From: Calliopum simillimum
Lineage: Eukaryota > Arthropoda > Insecta > Diptera > Lauxaniidae
DNA length: 64,000 nucleotides
NCBI GenBank assembly: GCA_951812925.1
Contig: OX638369.1
Coordinates: 63,068,228 to 63,132,227, forward strand
Direction of reading: 5' to 3'
In this document: positions 10,820-23,960 of the stretch, one piece after another
Numbering within the stretch: position 1 is the first letter of the stretch
Layout: each line of letters starts with the position of its first letter
Notes under the pieces: generated by a model
What the model saw: the letters and a program-made list of their open reading frames with translations, nothing else
Database searches by the model: none
What the model was told of the DNA's origin: nothing
Translations under genes and position numbers: made by a program

Positions 10820-11606
10820 TAATAAGGGTAAAAAATTTGGCCTGGCCAAACATTAAATACCCTACACTGCAGTATTTTTAAAAGTTTGCTCTTATGGGAG
10901 ATGCTACGCTCTCTTGTCCGAGTTCACCCAGTTTTTGTCGAGAGCTTGCATTTATAGTTTTTAGTGTCTGAGTGAAAAACGTTTTCAGTATAGCGTTTTG
11001 AAGCTTTTGCTTATATACGAGGTGCCGCGCCCTCTTGTCTGAGTTCGTCTAGTTTTAGCTTAGAGCGTGCATTTATAGTCTTTAGTATTTGAGTGAAGTT
11101 TGGTTGGACTATCTCAAAAAAATCTTTCAGTATAACATTTTGAAACGCTTGCTTATATGGGAGGTGCCACGCCCTCTTGCCCGAATTCGTTCAGTTTTTT
11201 CTCAAAGCATGCGCTTACAATTTTTAGTATTTGTGCGTATTTTAGTTGCATTGTCGTGAAAAATACTCCTAAAATTTAATTTTGAATATATTTTTTGTAT
11301 GGGCGGTAGGCGTGTCCGTCCACCGATTTCGCTCATTTTCAATCCCCCGAGCTATCTTTAACGACGGAGGCAGTGTACCAAATTTCATTGACTTATCTTG
11401 CTCAGTTTTCCCAAAAAGTGTATTTCAACACACAGCCAGCCAGCCAGCCAGCCAGCCACCCAGCCAGCCAGACAGACAGACATGGCTATATCGACTCAGG
11501 AGGTGACGCTGATCAAGAATATATATACTTTTCTATATCTGCCACGCCTCCTTCTCTGCGTTGCAAATGGAAGGCCAAAGTGAATATACCCTGGGTGTAG
11601 GGTATA
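10820..11606. mobile_element. mini-me-like composite repeat with GCCA/GACA microsatellite
   Basis: After AAAAATTTGGCCTGGCCAAA and ATACCCTACACTGCAGTATT comes a 140 bp unit with TATGGGAGGTGCCACGCCCT, repeated about three times (10895, 11020, 11150). Then a (CAGC)n/(CAGA)n microsatellite spans about 11440-11480. It is followed by ACATGGCTATATCGACTCAG, GACGCTGATCAAGAATATAT, a TATA run, CTGCCACGCCTCCTTCTCTG and finally CCCTGGGTGTAGGGTATATA. The microsatellite, conserved core and (TA)n order is that of the dipteran mini-me repeats. A second copy is at 37748-38226. The short plus-strand frames in it are not genes. Confidence 0.65.
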
Positions 11607-14329
11607 TAAAAAAAAGTTTGAAACGTTCCAAAGATTTTGATTAAACTTGATTTTGTCTATGAATATGCTGTATACAATAAATTTTTCAGTTAATTAACTT
11701 CAGATTCACATAATTTTGAATTCAGCTTAGGAAGTCTTAACTCGATAACGGAATTAACTAACCATTTGCTCGAAAGTTACCAGTTTTGAGCTTCTCTTTT
11801 TTCGAAAATGCTGTAATACATTGAATATTGAAAACATTTTTTAGATGTACGATATTTTTATATTGTACCTATTAATTGAATTCAGAGTCTAGAATCAACC
11901 GAAGTAGTTTCATACCAACCACTCTGTAATATTACTGTGCCCCTGTGTCTTTATAAAATTATGTCATGGTTATGGAATGGGTGTTTAAGGTATTATACTA
12001 GAATATAGCATTGAACAATAAGGCCAAATCATATACATAAATACATATGAAGCTTAGCACATAATAGCAGTTCGTAATTATTAATAGCTAAATATGTTCG
12101 AAAGCGGTTTCTATATACAAATTCTCATATATAGGGGAAATTAGGTGCATTTGCCCAACTAGACTAAAATTTTAAAAATTTGGCTTAGTAGCAAAATTTG
12201 CTGAAAATGGTACCATATACCATATACCGTTCCACAGTTTAAAAAAATTGGTAACAAAGATTTTTTTGGAAAGGCTTGGAACAAAAAGCAGCAAAGTTAG
12301 GCAAAACCTTAAGCTTCCTATGCAAAAGAATTTGGAAAATCTTGAGATTTTTACATAACGGTATATTTTAACGATGCGCTCAGTATCCCCTAAAGTTGGC
12401 ATAAGTACGTTAGTACACTAATTAATTTGTATGTACATTAGTACGACAAAATCAACAACAACACCAACAACAAAAGCAGCAATAGTAGAAAATTTAGGGC
12501 AGCATCAACAACATTTTTGCACGATTTAATTTTAGCACCGCATTGCATTTTTCATCATCATGCAACATTGGCTCTGAGCATTTGAGGCATTGCGGGCATA
12601 ATTAAAAAGTTTCGCTTGAAAAGTCATGGAATCATGTGGAAAATTGAAATTGTAATTAGAGGAATTATTTGGGATCATAAGTAATAAGGGCGATTAAAGC
12701 AAATCTATAAGGATTAGGTAGGTGTATGTGATGTATCCATGTTGAAAGTTCGTATGAAAGAAATTACATACTGAAATCTAAACACGTTTTCATTTATGAA
12801 TTAAATATTTTTATTGCCATCATTTCAGTTTATAGTTGTTTGAAAAGAATTATTTATATATTCGTTAGACTGAGCCAAAAAGGACTATCATGTAATTTGA
12901 AAACAGTTTTTTCTTGGCATAACAAAAATCCATTCCGAAATTAATAATCGGCATTAATCTGTAAGGAATCTCAAGTTCATGCTTAAAGCATAAAGGTTTG
13001 AGAAATTTTAAGCAAATCATGGTATGGTTTTGCAAAACTGAACTTTTCATTTGCGTCTTGATATATATAGAAGACGGTTTGAGTTCATTACTCCGATTTA
13101 ACTTTTCCGTCTGAAGATGATAAAAACTGTTAGCTTGTTTCATGACTGCATTAAATTCCAAATAACCAATTTAAATACAATTAGAATGCAAATTGCCGCC
13201 AGTTTATACCGAACATTAATAATAAAAATTTCATCAACGTTTCCTTCCTCTCATATTCCTGCTAAGCTGACTGTTGCATTTCCTTATTCAATCCTCCGCC
13301 CTCTACTGATAACACTGGCATCAAAAATGAGGAAGAACTTGGATGGGTCTTCCAATGTTACAGCATTGAAAATTGAAAAGAACAAAACTTACAAAATGAA
13401 AATGGGGAAATAACAAAAAGTCAAAAAGAACGCTGAAATAAGACAATGAAAAAACAAAAGGAGCAGTCCCAGAAAAAAAAAATATTGAAACACATAAAAA
13501 ATGCTGGAAATGATAAAAAAATTCGCATTTGGTAGCTGCGCATTTCGATTAGGTTTTCTTTTTATGCAAAATCCATCGAAAAAACGAAAAAAAAAACAGA
13601 TTCAGTCAGTGTTGCCAGTTAATATTAAAAACGGAATTTTTTACTCCCTTAGAAAACAAGTGTAAAAACTAAAAGTAACACGTGAGAAATTTTGGGGCAG
13701 CAAGGATATACATTAGTGTGTATTGAAAAACGAACACCCAATTCCACACTCAAATTATGAAACAAGAGAGAAATATAAATTTTTTGACTTTAAAATAAAT
13801 TCCTAGCTGGCCAAATGGCCATAGTTTATAAAAACCGAGTGATTTTGCACTGGAGCCTATCTAACGGTAAATTTTTTTCCAAAAAACACCATAGATCTCA
13901 ATTCGTGGTCTAAAACAACTTATGTGTACACATTTTCAGAGAGATCGTATGACGTGCAGGAGTGTCAGCAAAGAAAAAAAAGCACTAATTTTGAATCAAA
14001 CACTAAATTTTTGTACTAGAGTCCATCTTTTTTTTTCAAAAAAAACTTGTGGTACTTGATTCATCATAAAAAATAAAATATGCACCCAAATTTTAAGATT
14101 GATGGAACGACATGTGGGAGTGTCAGCGAAGAATTGAAAAATGGTATACAGCCATTTCAGGCCTATCGTAACAAGAGCTGCCACACCCCTTCCGATTTCG
14201 CTGAAATTTGGTACATGGTTTCGTTTCGTGCCTAAACTTTGAGAAATGGCAAAACAAAATTTTGCGATTTTTTTTGTGGCTTGTGGAGACCCCTCCAAAA
14301 AGTGGAAAAATAGGTAAAATGTGACAAAC
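11607..14329. other. Non-genic stretch
   Basis: Mixed single-copy-looking AT-rich DNA and degenerate repeats. About 12430-12620 has CAACAACACCAACAACAAAA-type trinucleotide runs typical of fly intron or regulatory DNA. Around 13800-14300 the phrase TGGGAGTGTCAGCGAAGAA and a near copy (GCAGGAGTGTCAGCAAAGAA) recur about 160 bp apart. No exon was recognised. Confidence 0.4.
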
Positions 14330-14830
14330 TCTCCTCAAATAATTACCAATAACTTGGCCATTTCTTAACCGATTTTCATGTTTAGACCTGTTTTGGAAAG
14401 GCATTGAATCAAGCTATAAGCTTCGTAGTTGATAAAAAGTACTACATTTATTACTATTTTAGTACTTAACTATAAAAAACGTGCCCGAGTACACATTTTT
14501 TACCTTACAAAATAATCTTCCAGTCAAAAAAGAGAGAAAATTGTCTCTAGGCTTAGAAGTTATGATTTTGTGAAAATTTTAAAAAAAGGTCCTATCACAA
14601 AATGGTCTATAACTGGAACATTTCTTATCTCATTTTAATTTTTGGACCATTTTTAAACAGGGATTGAATCATTCTATGCGCACAAGTTCAATTCTTTTGC
14701 AATTGGTAAAAATTACTAAATTTTCTACTATTTTAGTACTAAACTACTAAAAACGCTTAGTTCCTATTTTCGACCTTCCAAAGTATTTTTTTAGAAAAAG
14801 AAACAAAATTACCTTTCAAATGAATTTAAA
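14330..14830. repeat. Two degenerate units of a roughly 250 bp tandem repeat
   Basis: AACTTGGCCATTTCTTAACC...GGCATTGAATCAAGCTATA...TACTATTTTAGTACTTAACT recurs as AACTGGAACATTTCTTATCT...GGGATTGAATCATTCTATG...TACTATTTTAGTACTAAACT about 250-290 bp later. Both end with ACCTT(A/C)CAAA and an A-rich tail. Related sequence is seen at 10420-10560. The units are non-coding. Confidence 0.55.
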
Positions 14831-16369
14831 ATTCGGATGCCACCATTAATGGTATAGGAGTAATAATTTTTTGAACATTTCAGTACATGCAATATAATGT
14901 AATGTAGGTTTTTTTTGTTATTTACATCATTTTAAATTCCTCGAAAGAATTTGAAAATGAAATTTATATCTTCCAAATGGATAATGCATTTTCCTACAAT
15001 TGACAGCTTCACGACGTAATCTACTGGGCAGTCTGGCGATGTGGTCGAAAATGGCACAGATACCATTCAAAACCATTAAATATGCAACAAGATACCGGAG
15101 GAATTTGTTGAGTATGTATAAGACATTGATGGAACATATTTCAGTTCAGATAATTTGTCAATTAACTTTTTTTATTTAAAATTTACGGCGAAACCAATGT
15201 TTTAGAAAATGGCAACACTGGCGAATTTGGTTAAAACAGTAAAATGAGCAAAAACGAAAACGAAAAAAAAAAATAGTTGGATAAGACTGCGTGTAAAATT
15301 TTCTCACACAAAGTTGGCAACACTTTGAAAGCATTAAAATTTTAAATTCATACGCAAATTTTGCGCAATTTCCGTTTTTAAAGAATAAATTTTAATATTG
15401 AATGTTTGGCGTTGGAAATGGTGGTGGTACATTGAAGTTTACTCCATCGAGCCAATGTAGAGGGTGTCAACGGTGGAGTTGAATTTCATTATGCAATTTA
15501 TTTTTAAGCTTGAATAATAACATTAAATTGTTAGCTCCAGCATGATGATAATATCAACCACCCCAACTACTTTTTACATTAAAGTGAAGCACGAAAATGA
15601 ATTGATATGCACTGTTGCAATAGATTTCATAATACATATACTTTTTTTGTTGGCGTAAATAGCATGTTTCAGCACGTTTTACTTAAACACACATACAGTC
15701 AACTCATGTCCGCATGTATGTATGTGTATATTTACGTTTATTGCATTGTTAGACATCGAACGTTGAAAATGTACCAGTCCTCGTTCTAACATGCAACACT
15801 GCTGCACGACACAAACTCAACAAATGTGCAACATTCATCCCAAATAAGACGCGGATTATCCGCGATACCGTCGTCGCTGTGGTGGGAATTTCATATCAAG
15901 TCGTGGTTGTTAACAGAAATATACATATACACCAAGTTAGGTATTTTGTATGGAGTTGAAGAGATTTGTTGTCTATATGGGAACTTTTTTTTTTCCAGCC
16001 TGATAAGAGATAGAATGCACAAGATACAGAAATACTTAGTTTAGAAAAACATGACACCTTCCGAATTTAATGAAAACTGACTTTTATAAATTAAATAAAT
16101 GTACATATAATTGATATCACCACCCCAATACTACAACTAGGTAATTCCTAAGTTCTTGGGATAAGTGGCCTATAATATTTTTCATGGTTTTGTGCACAAT
16201 CCTGTCCAACCAGAGTTCTCTAAAGTGGCACTATTGCAAAGTTATAAGAAAAAACAAATCACGAAAAGTAGAAATTCAGTATAAATTAAAATTTTTAAAT
16301 ATTAAAATTGAATTATCTCAAAACTAGAAAATTTGAGTTACCTGGTTGTAGTATCGATGTGAAGATATA
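14831..16369. other. Non-genic stretch
   Basis: AT-rich sequence, partly single-copy in appearance (for example 15400-15600 and 15800-15900 with moderate GC). No splice-bounded coding segment was recognised, and short frames such as 15607-15789 and 15826-16044 show no motif. Confidence 0.4.
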
Positions 16370-17702
16370 CAGTGATGGACAAAAAATAAGGTCACCTATT
16401 CCTTAAATATGTTTTAAACTTTTTTTCTAAGTTGTCCATAAAAATCGGGAGACCGCTTGCAGCAAATATGCAAATCTATTACATATGTGTTATTCAAGTC
16501 TTGATAAAATTTTTATGGATTGCTGTTCTCATTTTCACCGATATAAAAATAACGGCTAAATTTTATGGACAAAAAAATAGGTTCACAGTGTTTAGTACTT
16601 CACAAAACTCCCTTTTTAATAAGTATCACTCGATCTCCGTTTTGGGTAATAGATGAAATTGTAAACAAAAATTATATTATAAATAGAAAAAAATGGGTCA
16701 TGGAAGGCATAGCTCGAACGAAGAGCGTTCCATCATCAAGAAGCTACGAAGTGAACTCCGATGCCAACGGAAAATAGACAAAATAATTGGTATGATATGC
16801 TGCCTCAAAAACAACAATTAAATTGCGGTAGATCACGAAAAACAACTGAAAAGATGATATTTATTTCACGGGGGTAACATGTTGGGATCATTTTTAGTTT
16901 GCTGCAGTCATCCGGGCAGAGTTTGGAGTTCCAGTTTCTACCAGAACTGTTAGGCGGCGTATAGTGGAAAAAATCTTCTGAAACTTATCACGGAAAGTCC
17001 CAATTCTGACCAAGAGACATAGGAAAAACCGATTAGCATTCGAAAAATAACAATCAAATTGGGACGGTTCAATTAACGAAAAAAAATGGAATAAAACCTT
17101 TTGGTGGGACAAAACAAAAGTTAATTTAATTGATTGTGTTGAAAAACTTGAATAAGACGTCCAAGAAATACAGAATATAACCCTTGCAATATTGCCAAAA
17201 CTTTCAAACATAAAGGTGGCAATATAATAGTGTAGAGACTTTTTTTCTTGGTACTGTGTTGTGGCTGTGCACTGGACCAAGGAAATAATGGAATCAAATT
17301 TTTACTTCCGTAACTTGGAGGAATTCATGCTTGCATATGCTGATTGGAATATGTAATTTCACCTAAATTACGACCCAAAACACACTTCGCGTCTAGCAAA
17401 AAAAAGTATTTCGGACAATAATGTGGAATTAATGACTTGGTCAGCAAACTCTCTTTTGTGGAAAATAGTTAAAGAGAAAATTGGACCAATAAATCCAAAA
17501 AACAAGGAGGAATTGTGGACAAAAGTTCAAAAAGCTTGGTACGCTATTCTGAAAAGCACTTGCCAGGCCTTGGTTGACTCAATGCCGAAAAGATGTCGAG
17601 CAGTGATTAAAAATAAGGATAATGCTGCTTCAATAATATTTTTTTTTATTTTCCCTACTTTTCAATGATTTTCAATAATGACCCTATTTATTGTCCACCA
17701 TG
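16370..17702 (+). mobile_element. Defective Tc1-like DNA transposon
   Basis: TA dinucleotides flank the element. The left end is CAGTGATGGACAAAAAATAA, then GGTCAC. The right end is AATGACCCTATTTATTGTCC, then ACCATG. These match as inverted ends with one gap, the CAGTGGTGGACAAAA type of Tc1-like ends. Inside, from 16693, frames give SNEERSIIKKLRSE and IDKIIG (helix-turn-helix). EFGVPVSTRTVRRRIVEKNL follows near 16925-16985, then DPKHTSRLAKKYFSDNNVEL near 17370-17440. The C-terminal part LWKIVKEKIGPINPKNKEEL is open from 17423 to 17668. The stretch around the third catalytic residue (normally SPDLNPIEN) is deleted, leaving ANSLLWK. With several frameshifts it is inactive. Confidence 0.85.
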
Positions 17703-17704
17703 TA

Positions 17705-20700
17705 TTTGATCTTGAACTTTGGATTTACTTTTTTATTACATTAAGCAAGTAATATTTATGTTGAAGTTAATGGAACTGGAAGTACTATGTTAACGTAATG
17801 AAATAGGTCTATTAAAAAAAATTCTTCCATCAGCTGTTATAACTCAATAACGGAAGCGGTTTTTTCAATTAACACTCAAAATTTTGCTCGAGTTTCGCCA
17901 ATGTTGACGTTTGTACTGGGGGGCGGTTTTTTTACATATTAATGGGACCTAGATCCAATGATCATGCAAGGTTTGAAACTGTTTTGTGCCCCCGGGTTGT
18001 TGTGCCCTTCAAAATACTGTTTTTTTAGACGCAATTACGTATGAAAAATCGCCATTTGAGCATCTTCTCAAGTATGTTACCACCGAACCAGAGGTGGCAC
18101 ACCCTTCTACCCGGCCAGATCTTTTAGTTATAACATTAAGAAATAATAGGTCATAGGGAATATTGCCTCCAGAGCAGCATGTTAGAAACCGAAAATTACC
18201 AGATTTCGGGTAAAAACCATTCACACAACTTGAGAGATCCGTATCTAGCATTCTACCGGAGGTACATCAACGGAATATGGTTTTTGCTTACGTCTTAACA
18301 CCCACGCTAAGGTTCTTGAAAGCCCAAAACAATCCGTTGAATTGGCTTTCATATTAATGGCTCAATAACGAAAGCGGTTTTTTCAATTCACATTCAAAAT
18401 TTATGGATTTTGCTTGCGTTTTGGCAAAAAAATTAAAAAATAAAGCTTCCAGGCCGAGACCTGTTCACACCGAAAGTCACATTTGCTGAGATTTCCCCAT
18501 ATATACTACTACAAATATGCCTCAAAACAATTATTTTTGATCTTTTAAACAAGGATTCCTTGAGAACTAGACTCAGTTCGGCGAATCTGATATAATTTTC
18601 GCATTCAGTAGGTCACGATTACTCGAAATCGACTGCGAAACCCTTTGCCGCAAAATCAGTGTTGCACTGTATTATTATTGAGATGGATATCAATGTACAT
18701 ATCTGAGGACTTTTGTCAAAACAACCTAACTCGATTTTGGCAACTTTTTAGGAGAGCTAAAAAACTGTTTTGATGCTTCTCAATTCTTGTTGTGTAGGCA
18801 TCGGAACAAATGCTAAGGTTTGTTATTATACATGAATTCTAAACAAATATTTTCCAATGTGTGTTTATGCTCTAAGGTCAATAGTATTTAAAAAAAATTA
18901 AATAAGATGTTTTTGTCAAATGTTTCTGATTTAAAAAATTCAGTTTTTTTCCATAGGAAAAGTAACTTATTTCGAAAGAAGTGGTCTTAGTCAAATTTGT
19001 TTTTGCTATTTAACCTGCAACTTATCTCGGCTTAAGATGTTTTGTGAAAAGTATTTGTAAAATTTTTTGTTGTTGCAAATGCTTGAATTTTCTAACCTAT
19101 TATAGTTAAGCTGTTTTGTCAAATGCAATTTGGAATAAAAAAGCGAGATGCAAGATAGGTTGATTTTGAATTCTATACCTCTGCAATTAAAAGTCATAGA
19201 GATATGACGATTTCACCAAAAGAAGCGTATTAAAATTTTATATTTATGACTAAAATCCTGGAAAATTGTCTTATGTTCAGTTAGGTTGTTTTTTTCAAAA
19301 GTGCATAGATATGTAAGTGAGATAATTATAAATTGAAAACAAAAAAATATATTCTGTATTTTAAATAAGAAATAGCGGTGTAACTATGCCGAAAGAAATC
19401 TATGAACTGTTCTATGGACTGCTTGAGAAAAATGTTTGAAATAAATATAGAAATCATTCAATCAAAATTGTTATGAATAAATATAACAATTTTTAAGTTG
19501 TGGATTTCATAGTATGTTCCTGCCATAAATGTAAAACATATACAAAAGTATTAAAAATTATGGAAATAGCTTAAAGTTTCTGAAGCACTCGTTCATAAAA
19601 ACTACTAACCTCCAGCACTATGGTATGTGCTTGTATTATAATGAAGTTGGCATCACTGCCAAAAATTCAATGAATTTTAGATTTCCTTCATATCTTCAGA
19701 GAAAACAGACGGTCTATGAAACAGAAATGAGAACAAAAAAATCGCTAGACAAAACAAAAAGACGCTTGACGCCACATTTGGGAGCAATACAAGAAATCGA
19801 AGCTCATGATGTTGATTTCTTCATATAAACAGCAACCAAAGGAACGGAAACTGCAGCTCCACCATATCGTTAAAGAATGCAATTGCACCCGCTTATGAGG
19901 CGACGTATTCACATTAAACTTTATTATACAAAAATTTCATTGAATTTAAGGCAAAAATACAAATAAAAAATAAAGTTTTAAAAAGTTTTCTTTTGTTCAG
20001 AAAAAATAGAAATTATGAAAATTTTATTCATTTATTTAGAGGATCTAGAGGGAAAATATTAAAAAAATACATTTAAATTTTAAAAGTAAATGAAAGAAAA
20101 TGTAGAACTTAAAAAGAAATCCCCTACGGTTTTATTTCAATTTTTTTTTTGTCATTAATACTCGGTCGGTATGTCTGCTGGTGGTACTTTAAGTTGGGTA
20201 TGGCGCAAAATTTTCAAATTTCATTCTAAGCCACCTGCAGCCACTTTCACTTTATTTTTATTCTTTTTGTTTAAATCCAGAGCACACTCGTATGCAGAAT
20301 CATCCATTCATTGGGGTTTTGTATATTCGCATATCTATTTTGCTTTTTTTTAAACTTTTTTGTAAAGGAAACTGTTGGTCGCCCTGGTACCCATTGCACT
20401 GCGTTTGTTGCACTACTCATCGTCTTCATCGTCGTCATCGCAATATGCAAATGAATTCATTTTTAGTGTGAATTTTACACTATTTCCTACTACTGCACCA
20501 CCCGCACCCGTTCTATTGTGCTACATCCCCAACCCCAACGTATCGCCATCATCAACAAAATATCCTAGTCGTGCTTGCAGGCAACACAAATGCTTTTTGA
20601 ATAACACTTTTACTCGTCACAGTCCTTTGGTGCGCATACAAACGTAGAGCCCCATCGTAGCTGAAGTGTTGCACCGCACCCACTTGAGTGCCAGCAGTGC

Positions 20701-21168
20701 GACAAAGGCACAATGTGACACAAAGTGTTGCCAACAACAGAAAAAGGTCAGTGAAATTTTTGGAGCATGTGCTGCTGCCACTGTGTAGTCGAGTAGTCGG
20801 TCGTCATGAGAATCAATGCCCTCGTCTGGGAGTGTCACTATGTGCGGGTACATTTGGCGAAGTGACACCATTTCTATGCATTGCATTGAGTTGACTTATT
20901 TCAGGTGATAAAATGGGTCGGAATTAATTTTAAAATGCAACTTTTAAATTGCAAGAAAATTTAACATTGAAAATTTATACGAGAAATGGTCGCATGCAAA
21001 ATAGCACAAATTGTATGGAGTTGAAACTTTAATATCAGTGCAATGCTTTTATTTCGCAAGAACGTTTTTTATCTTATTCGTAAGAAATTTAGTTTTTACA
21101 TATGTGAAAAAATAATGAAATTTTGAGCGAATCTCAAATTAAAGTTAGGGAAAAAATTTCGTTATCAC
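17705..21168. other. Non-genic stretch with some single-copy-looking DNA
   Basis: A roughly 40 bp direct repeat is described separately. The part at about 20370-20900 is less AT-rich (CATCGTCTTCATCGTCGTCA, GTGCCAGCAGTGCGACAAAG) and looks single-copy. It has no splice-bounded frame and could hold regulatory sequence of the surrounding gene. Frames at 20375-20647 and 20617-20886 lie on opposite strands of the same DNA and show no motif. Confidence 0.4.
17844..18401. repeat. Direct repeat pair about 517 bp apart
   Basis: CTCAATAACGGAAGCGGTTT at 17844 and CTCAATAACGAAAGCGGTTT at 18360 are followed by nearly the same next 20 bases (TTTCAATTAACACTCAAAAT against TTTCAATTCACATTCAAAAT). Similarity fades after about 42 bp. 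It could be a two-unit tandem array or the edges of a duplicated segment. No LTR features (TG...CA ends, primer binding site) were seen. Confidence 0.5.
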
Positions 21169-21674
21169 TACCCTGCAGGCAAACGGACTAGTTTAAGTGT
21201 AGTTTATTAACTAGTCTTTTATCAACCAGTACTAGTTTGAGTTCAACCCCTTTTTTTAGTTCTTTTTTGTGTGTTGATGTCCTACGAAATTTCAATTGAC
21301 CCCTTTTGCATTACTTTACACCAGTCTGTGGCTAGTTGTGGTGCGAAATAGTCTTTTAATAACTGTGTGTAGTCAACCTGTATTAATATTTTTTTTTTTT
21401 TTTGATTTGAGTTTTTTATATTCCTAAAATAAATTAAATAAAGTTAAATTACATTCATTACAATATTAAAAAAAATGAATTCATTAATCTTTTATTTTTT
21501 CCACATCTTATTTTGACACACAATTCAAGTGACATAAAACACAAATTACGTAGGGCCAAACAAAAGTTCGCTTAGTTGGTGTCATGTTATAAATTTTTAG
21601 TAAATCAAAAAATTGCGTATTATTTGTTAAAGTCTTACGATATATCATTTTAATTTTCAGAAAGATCGGTCAAA

Positions 21675-22192
21675 ATGGAGAGAAGAAAACGTAAAATTCG
21701 TGAACCAATGTCAGCAGATTTCCAATGCCAACGCAGCAAGAGATTCGGTTTGCTATTCTTTTTGGATTTCGACGTAAGCTCAAACCTATGGAAATATTGA
21801 ATGAATGCCAAATAGCATTTGAAGTTAATGCGCCATCCCTCGTGACTATTTCAAAGTGGTTCCGAAGAATCCAGGCACGTAATTTTTCTGTGGATGACGA
21901 ACCTCGAGAAGGCCGCCCAAAATCTTCGACTGATTATGAATGTGTAGCGCTGGTTAAGTCTAAAATTGACGAAGATCCAAGATTGACCCAGCAAATCATT
22001 GCTGAGGAACTGGGCGTGAATGCCATGGCTGTATCGCAAATATTAAATAATGATCTTGGATACGCGGAGAAATCTGCACGATGGGTTCCTAGAATTTTAA
22101 GTGATGCTCAAAAAGAGGCATGTGTGCGTTTTGCTAAGTATTTTCTTAAAAGTTCAAAAACGGAGGGTCTAACACCTTCAAAAAAATCGTAA
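21675..22192 (+). pseudogene. mariner transposase, N-terminal DNA-binding part (frameshifted)
   Basis: An ATG at 21675 (MERRKRKIREPMSADF) begins the frame, which shifts near 21725. From there QQEIRFAILFGFRRKLKPME leads into a helix-turn-helix (APSLVTISKWFRRIQ), then EPREGRPKSSTD, the linker signature before the second helix-turn-helix (QIIAEELGVNAMAVSQIL), then WVPRILSDAQKEACVRF (the family WVPHxL motif). The frame ends at 22192, just before the catalytic domain, which continues in another frame. The product would bind the inverted ends. Two helix-turn-helix domains are normal for mariner. Confidence 0.85.
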
Positions 22193-22741
22193 CAGGTGAT
22201 GAAGCATGGTTTTAAAAGTACAACCCTGAAACCAAACAACAGTCCATGGTATGGAACCCAGAAAGTGCAAGTCGACCTGTTAAAGTAAAGCAAAAAAAAG
22301 TCAGCAACAAAAGTAATGATGTCAGTTTACTTCAACAGAGAGAAAGTTGTAGCTGCTATTCCTTTGAAAAAAGGTAAGACGATTACTGCTAAGTGGTATA
22401 CTGAAACCTGCTTACCAAAAGTTTTCCAAAGTTTATTGGGAAAACGCCAAAAAAAGGAGCTACGCTGCTACTTTCTACATCACGATAATGCGCCAGCGCA
22501 CGCTGCTGAAAAAACGACCGATTTTATTTTTCTTTCTGGCGTCGAAGAAATTCGTCTAGCTCTTTATTCCTCAAATCTAGCGCCTTGTGACTTCTGGTTG
22601 TTTCCAAAAATAAAAAAAAATTTGAGAGGGAGAGTCTTCAACAGCAATGAGGAGATAATAAATGCGGTTAATGATGAAATTGCAAAACTGCAAAAAGCCG
22701 ATTTTGAAGACTGTTTTTCAAGATGGATTTATCGACTTTAA
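22193..22741 (+). pseudogene. mariner transposase, catalytic part (D,D34D)
   Basis: After the frameshift the sequence reads VTGDEAWF and then a stop at 22213-22215. TGDE carries the first catalytic Asp and the stop replaces a Tyr/Ser seen in the family. A further open part from 22316 has YFLHHDNAPAHAAEKT (second Asp) and YSSNLAPCDFWLFPKIKKNL (third Asp in APCD). Thirty-four residues separate the second and third Asp, which defines mariner. The usual YSPDLAP is YSSNLAP here. The catalytic triad residues themselves are kept. Confidence 0.88.
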
Positions 22742-23960
22742 AAATTTATCAAAATAAATGGCGATTACGTTGAAAAAATACAAATACATGAAGAATAAAT
22801 TTAAAAATTTAAAAAAATAAATTTAAAAGTTTTTTCAATTCAACTAAGCAAACTTTTGTTAGACCCCTCGTATTTCAAAAGCAAAAACAAAAATTGTATT
22901 TTGTTTTCGTTACGATTCAAATTTATTTGCCCCAACAAACTATAAACTGTTATCAAACTGGCCCCCACTGCATCCCTTTTTCTCTAGTTTCGGATTAATA
23001 CTAACCGTGAACTAGTATTCTTTGTACATAATCTGTCTCATATTTTACTGCAGGGTACCCATGGAGTTTATGTCAGAGTAAGTTACAACTCCACATCATG
23101 GTAAAGATACAAAGTAACGTTGTTGTTTCGGAAACTCATTATCAAAGTAATTCTGTGCAAGTTTGTAGATAATATTGTTTGGTGCCGTGTGTTTGACATC
23201 AAGTAATTTTAAAGTCCGCTGGGGCTTGTTCTTAATCGTTGGATCATTCGGACAAAATAACTAGATAAAACTAGTCTGAAATCAAGAATGGTGGAAAATT
23301 ACTTTTGTTCAGGCTACACGGAGAGAATAAAATGTGCTAAAATCAAGCCAAAATTTTACATAAATGAACTAACTGGAATATAGTGAAAACTGTCTCAAAA
23401 TATGATCATCTTCTTCACATGCCGCGTTCAAATTTGGATATACGGGGGCTGTTTGATAAGTTAGAGACCTTTTGAATTTTCCGCACAGTAACTTTAAGTC
23501 CAACACTACCTATAAACTATTATCTATTAACAGACCACTGTGAAAGTTCGAGTGAGCTGTGTCATTTAGTTTGTGTTTTGATCTCTTGCTGATTAAGCAT
23601 TATTTTTTGCGTACAAAAACCATCACCAAAACCAAGGAAAGGATTTATGCATAAGGTGGGGACTCCGCACCATCAATTTCAATTGTTAAGAATCATTTAA
23701 TTGATTTTCGTATGGGTTGCACCAGCACAAATGACGTCAAACCTTTAGTTCGCAAAAAAAAAAGTCGTCAGGCCAGAAATCGTTGATAAAGTCTATCGAA
23801 TAATATTGGACGATCGGAAAATGAAAGAGCGTGAGGTAGCTGAGACTGCAGTCTTCTCAACTGCGCGGATACATCACAGTATATATGAATATTTGAAAAA
23901 CTTATTTGCGCGATGTCTGCTGCGATTGCTCACAATCGACCATAACCCGACTAGAAATTT

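Larger units (their letters stand above)
21549..22870 (+). mobile_element. mariner-family transposon, complete ends, broken transposase
   Basis: TA dinucleotides at 21547-21548 and 22871-22872 flank 1,322 bp. The outer 30 bp are inverted repeats matching at 25 of 30 positions; the left contains CAAAAGTTCGCTTAGTTG and the right CAACTAAGCAAACTTTTG. The length is normal for mariner. The element carries a D,D34D transposase in two open pieces separated by frameshifts and a stop (see the two pseudogene entries). It is probably non-autonomous now but could be mobilised by a relative, since both ends look intact. Confidence 0.9.
21169..23057. mobile_element. Possible element with TACCCTGCAG ends, split by a mariner
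   Basis: TACCCTGCAG at 21169-21178 and CTGCAGGGTA at 23048-23057 are exact inverted repeats. Inside both, ACTAGT-containing segments recur (21188, 21229, 23013). Removing the mariner at 21549-22870 leaves about 570 bp. No target duplication is clear, so the call rests on the short ends alone. Confidence 0.35.

Noticed and set aside
16894..17280. Minus-strand frame of 128 codons
   Set aside because: It lies antisense to Tc1 transposase relics on the plus strand, and its translation has no motif.
17844..18401. LTR retrotransposon with short LTRs
   Set aside because: The direct repeat is only about 42 bp, with no TG...CA ends, primer binding site, polypurine tract or gag/pol frame.
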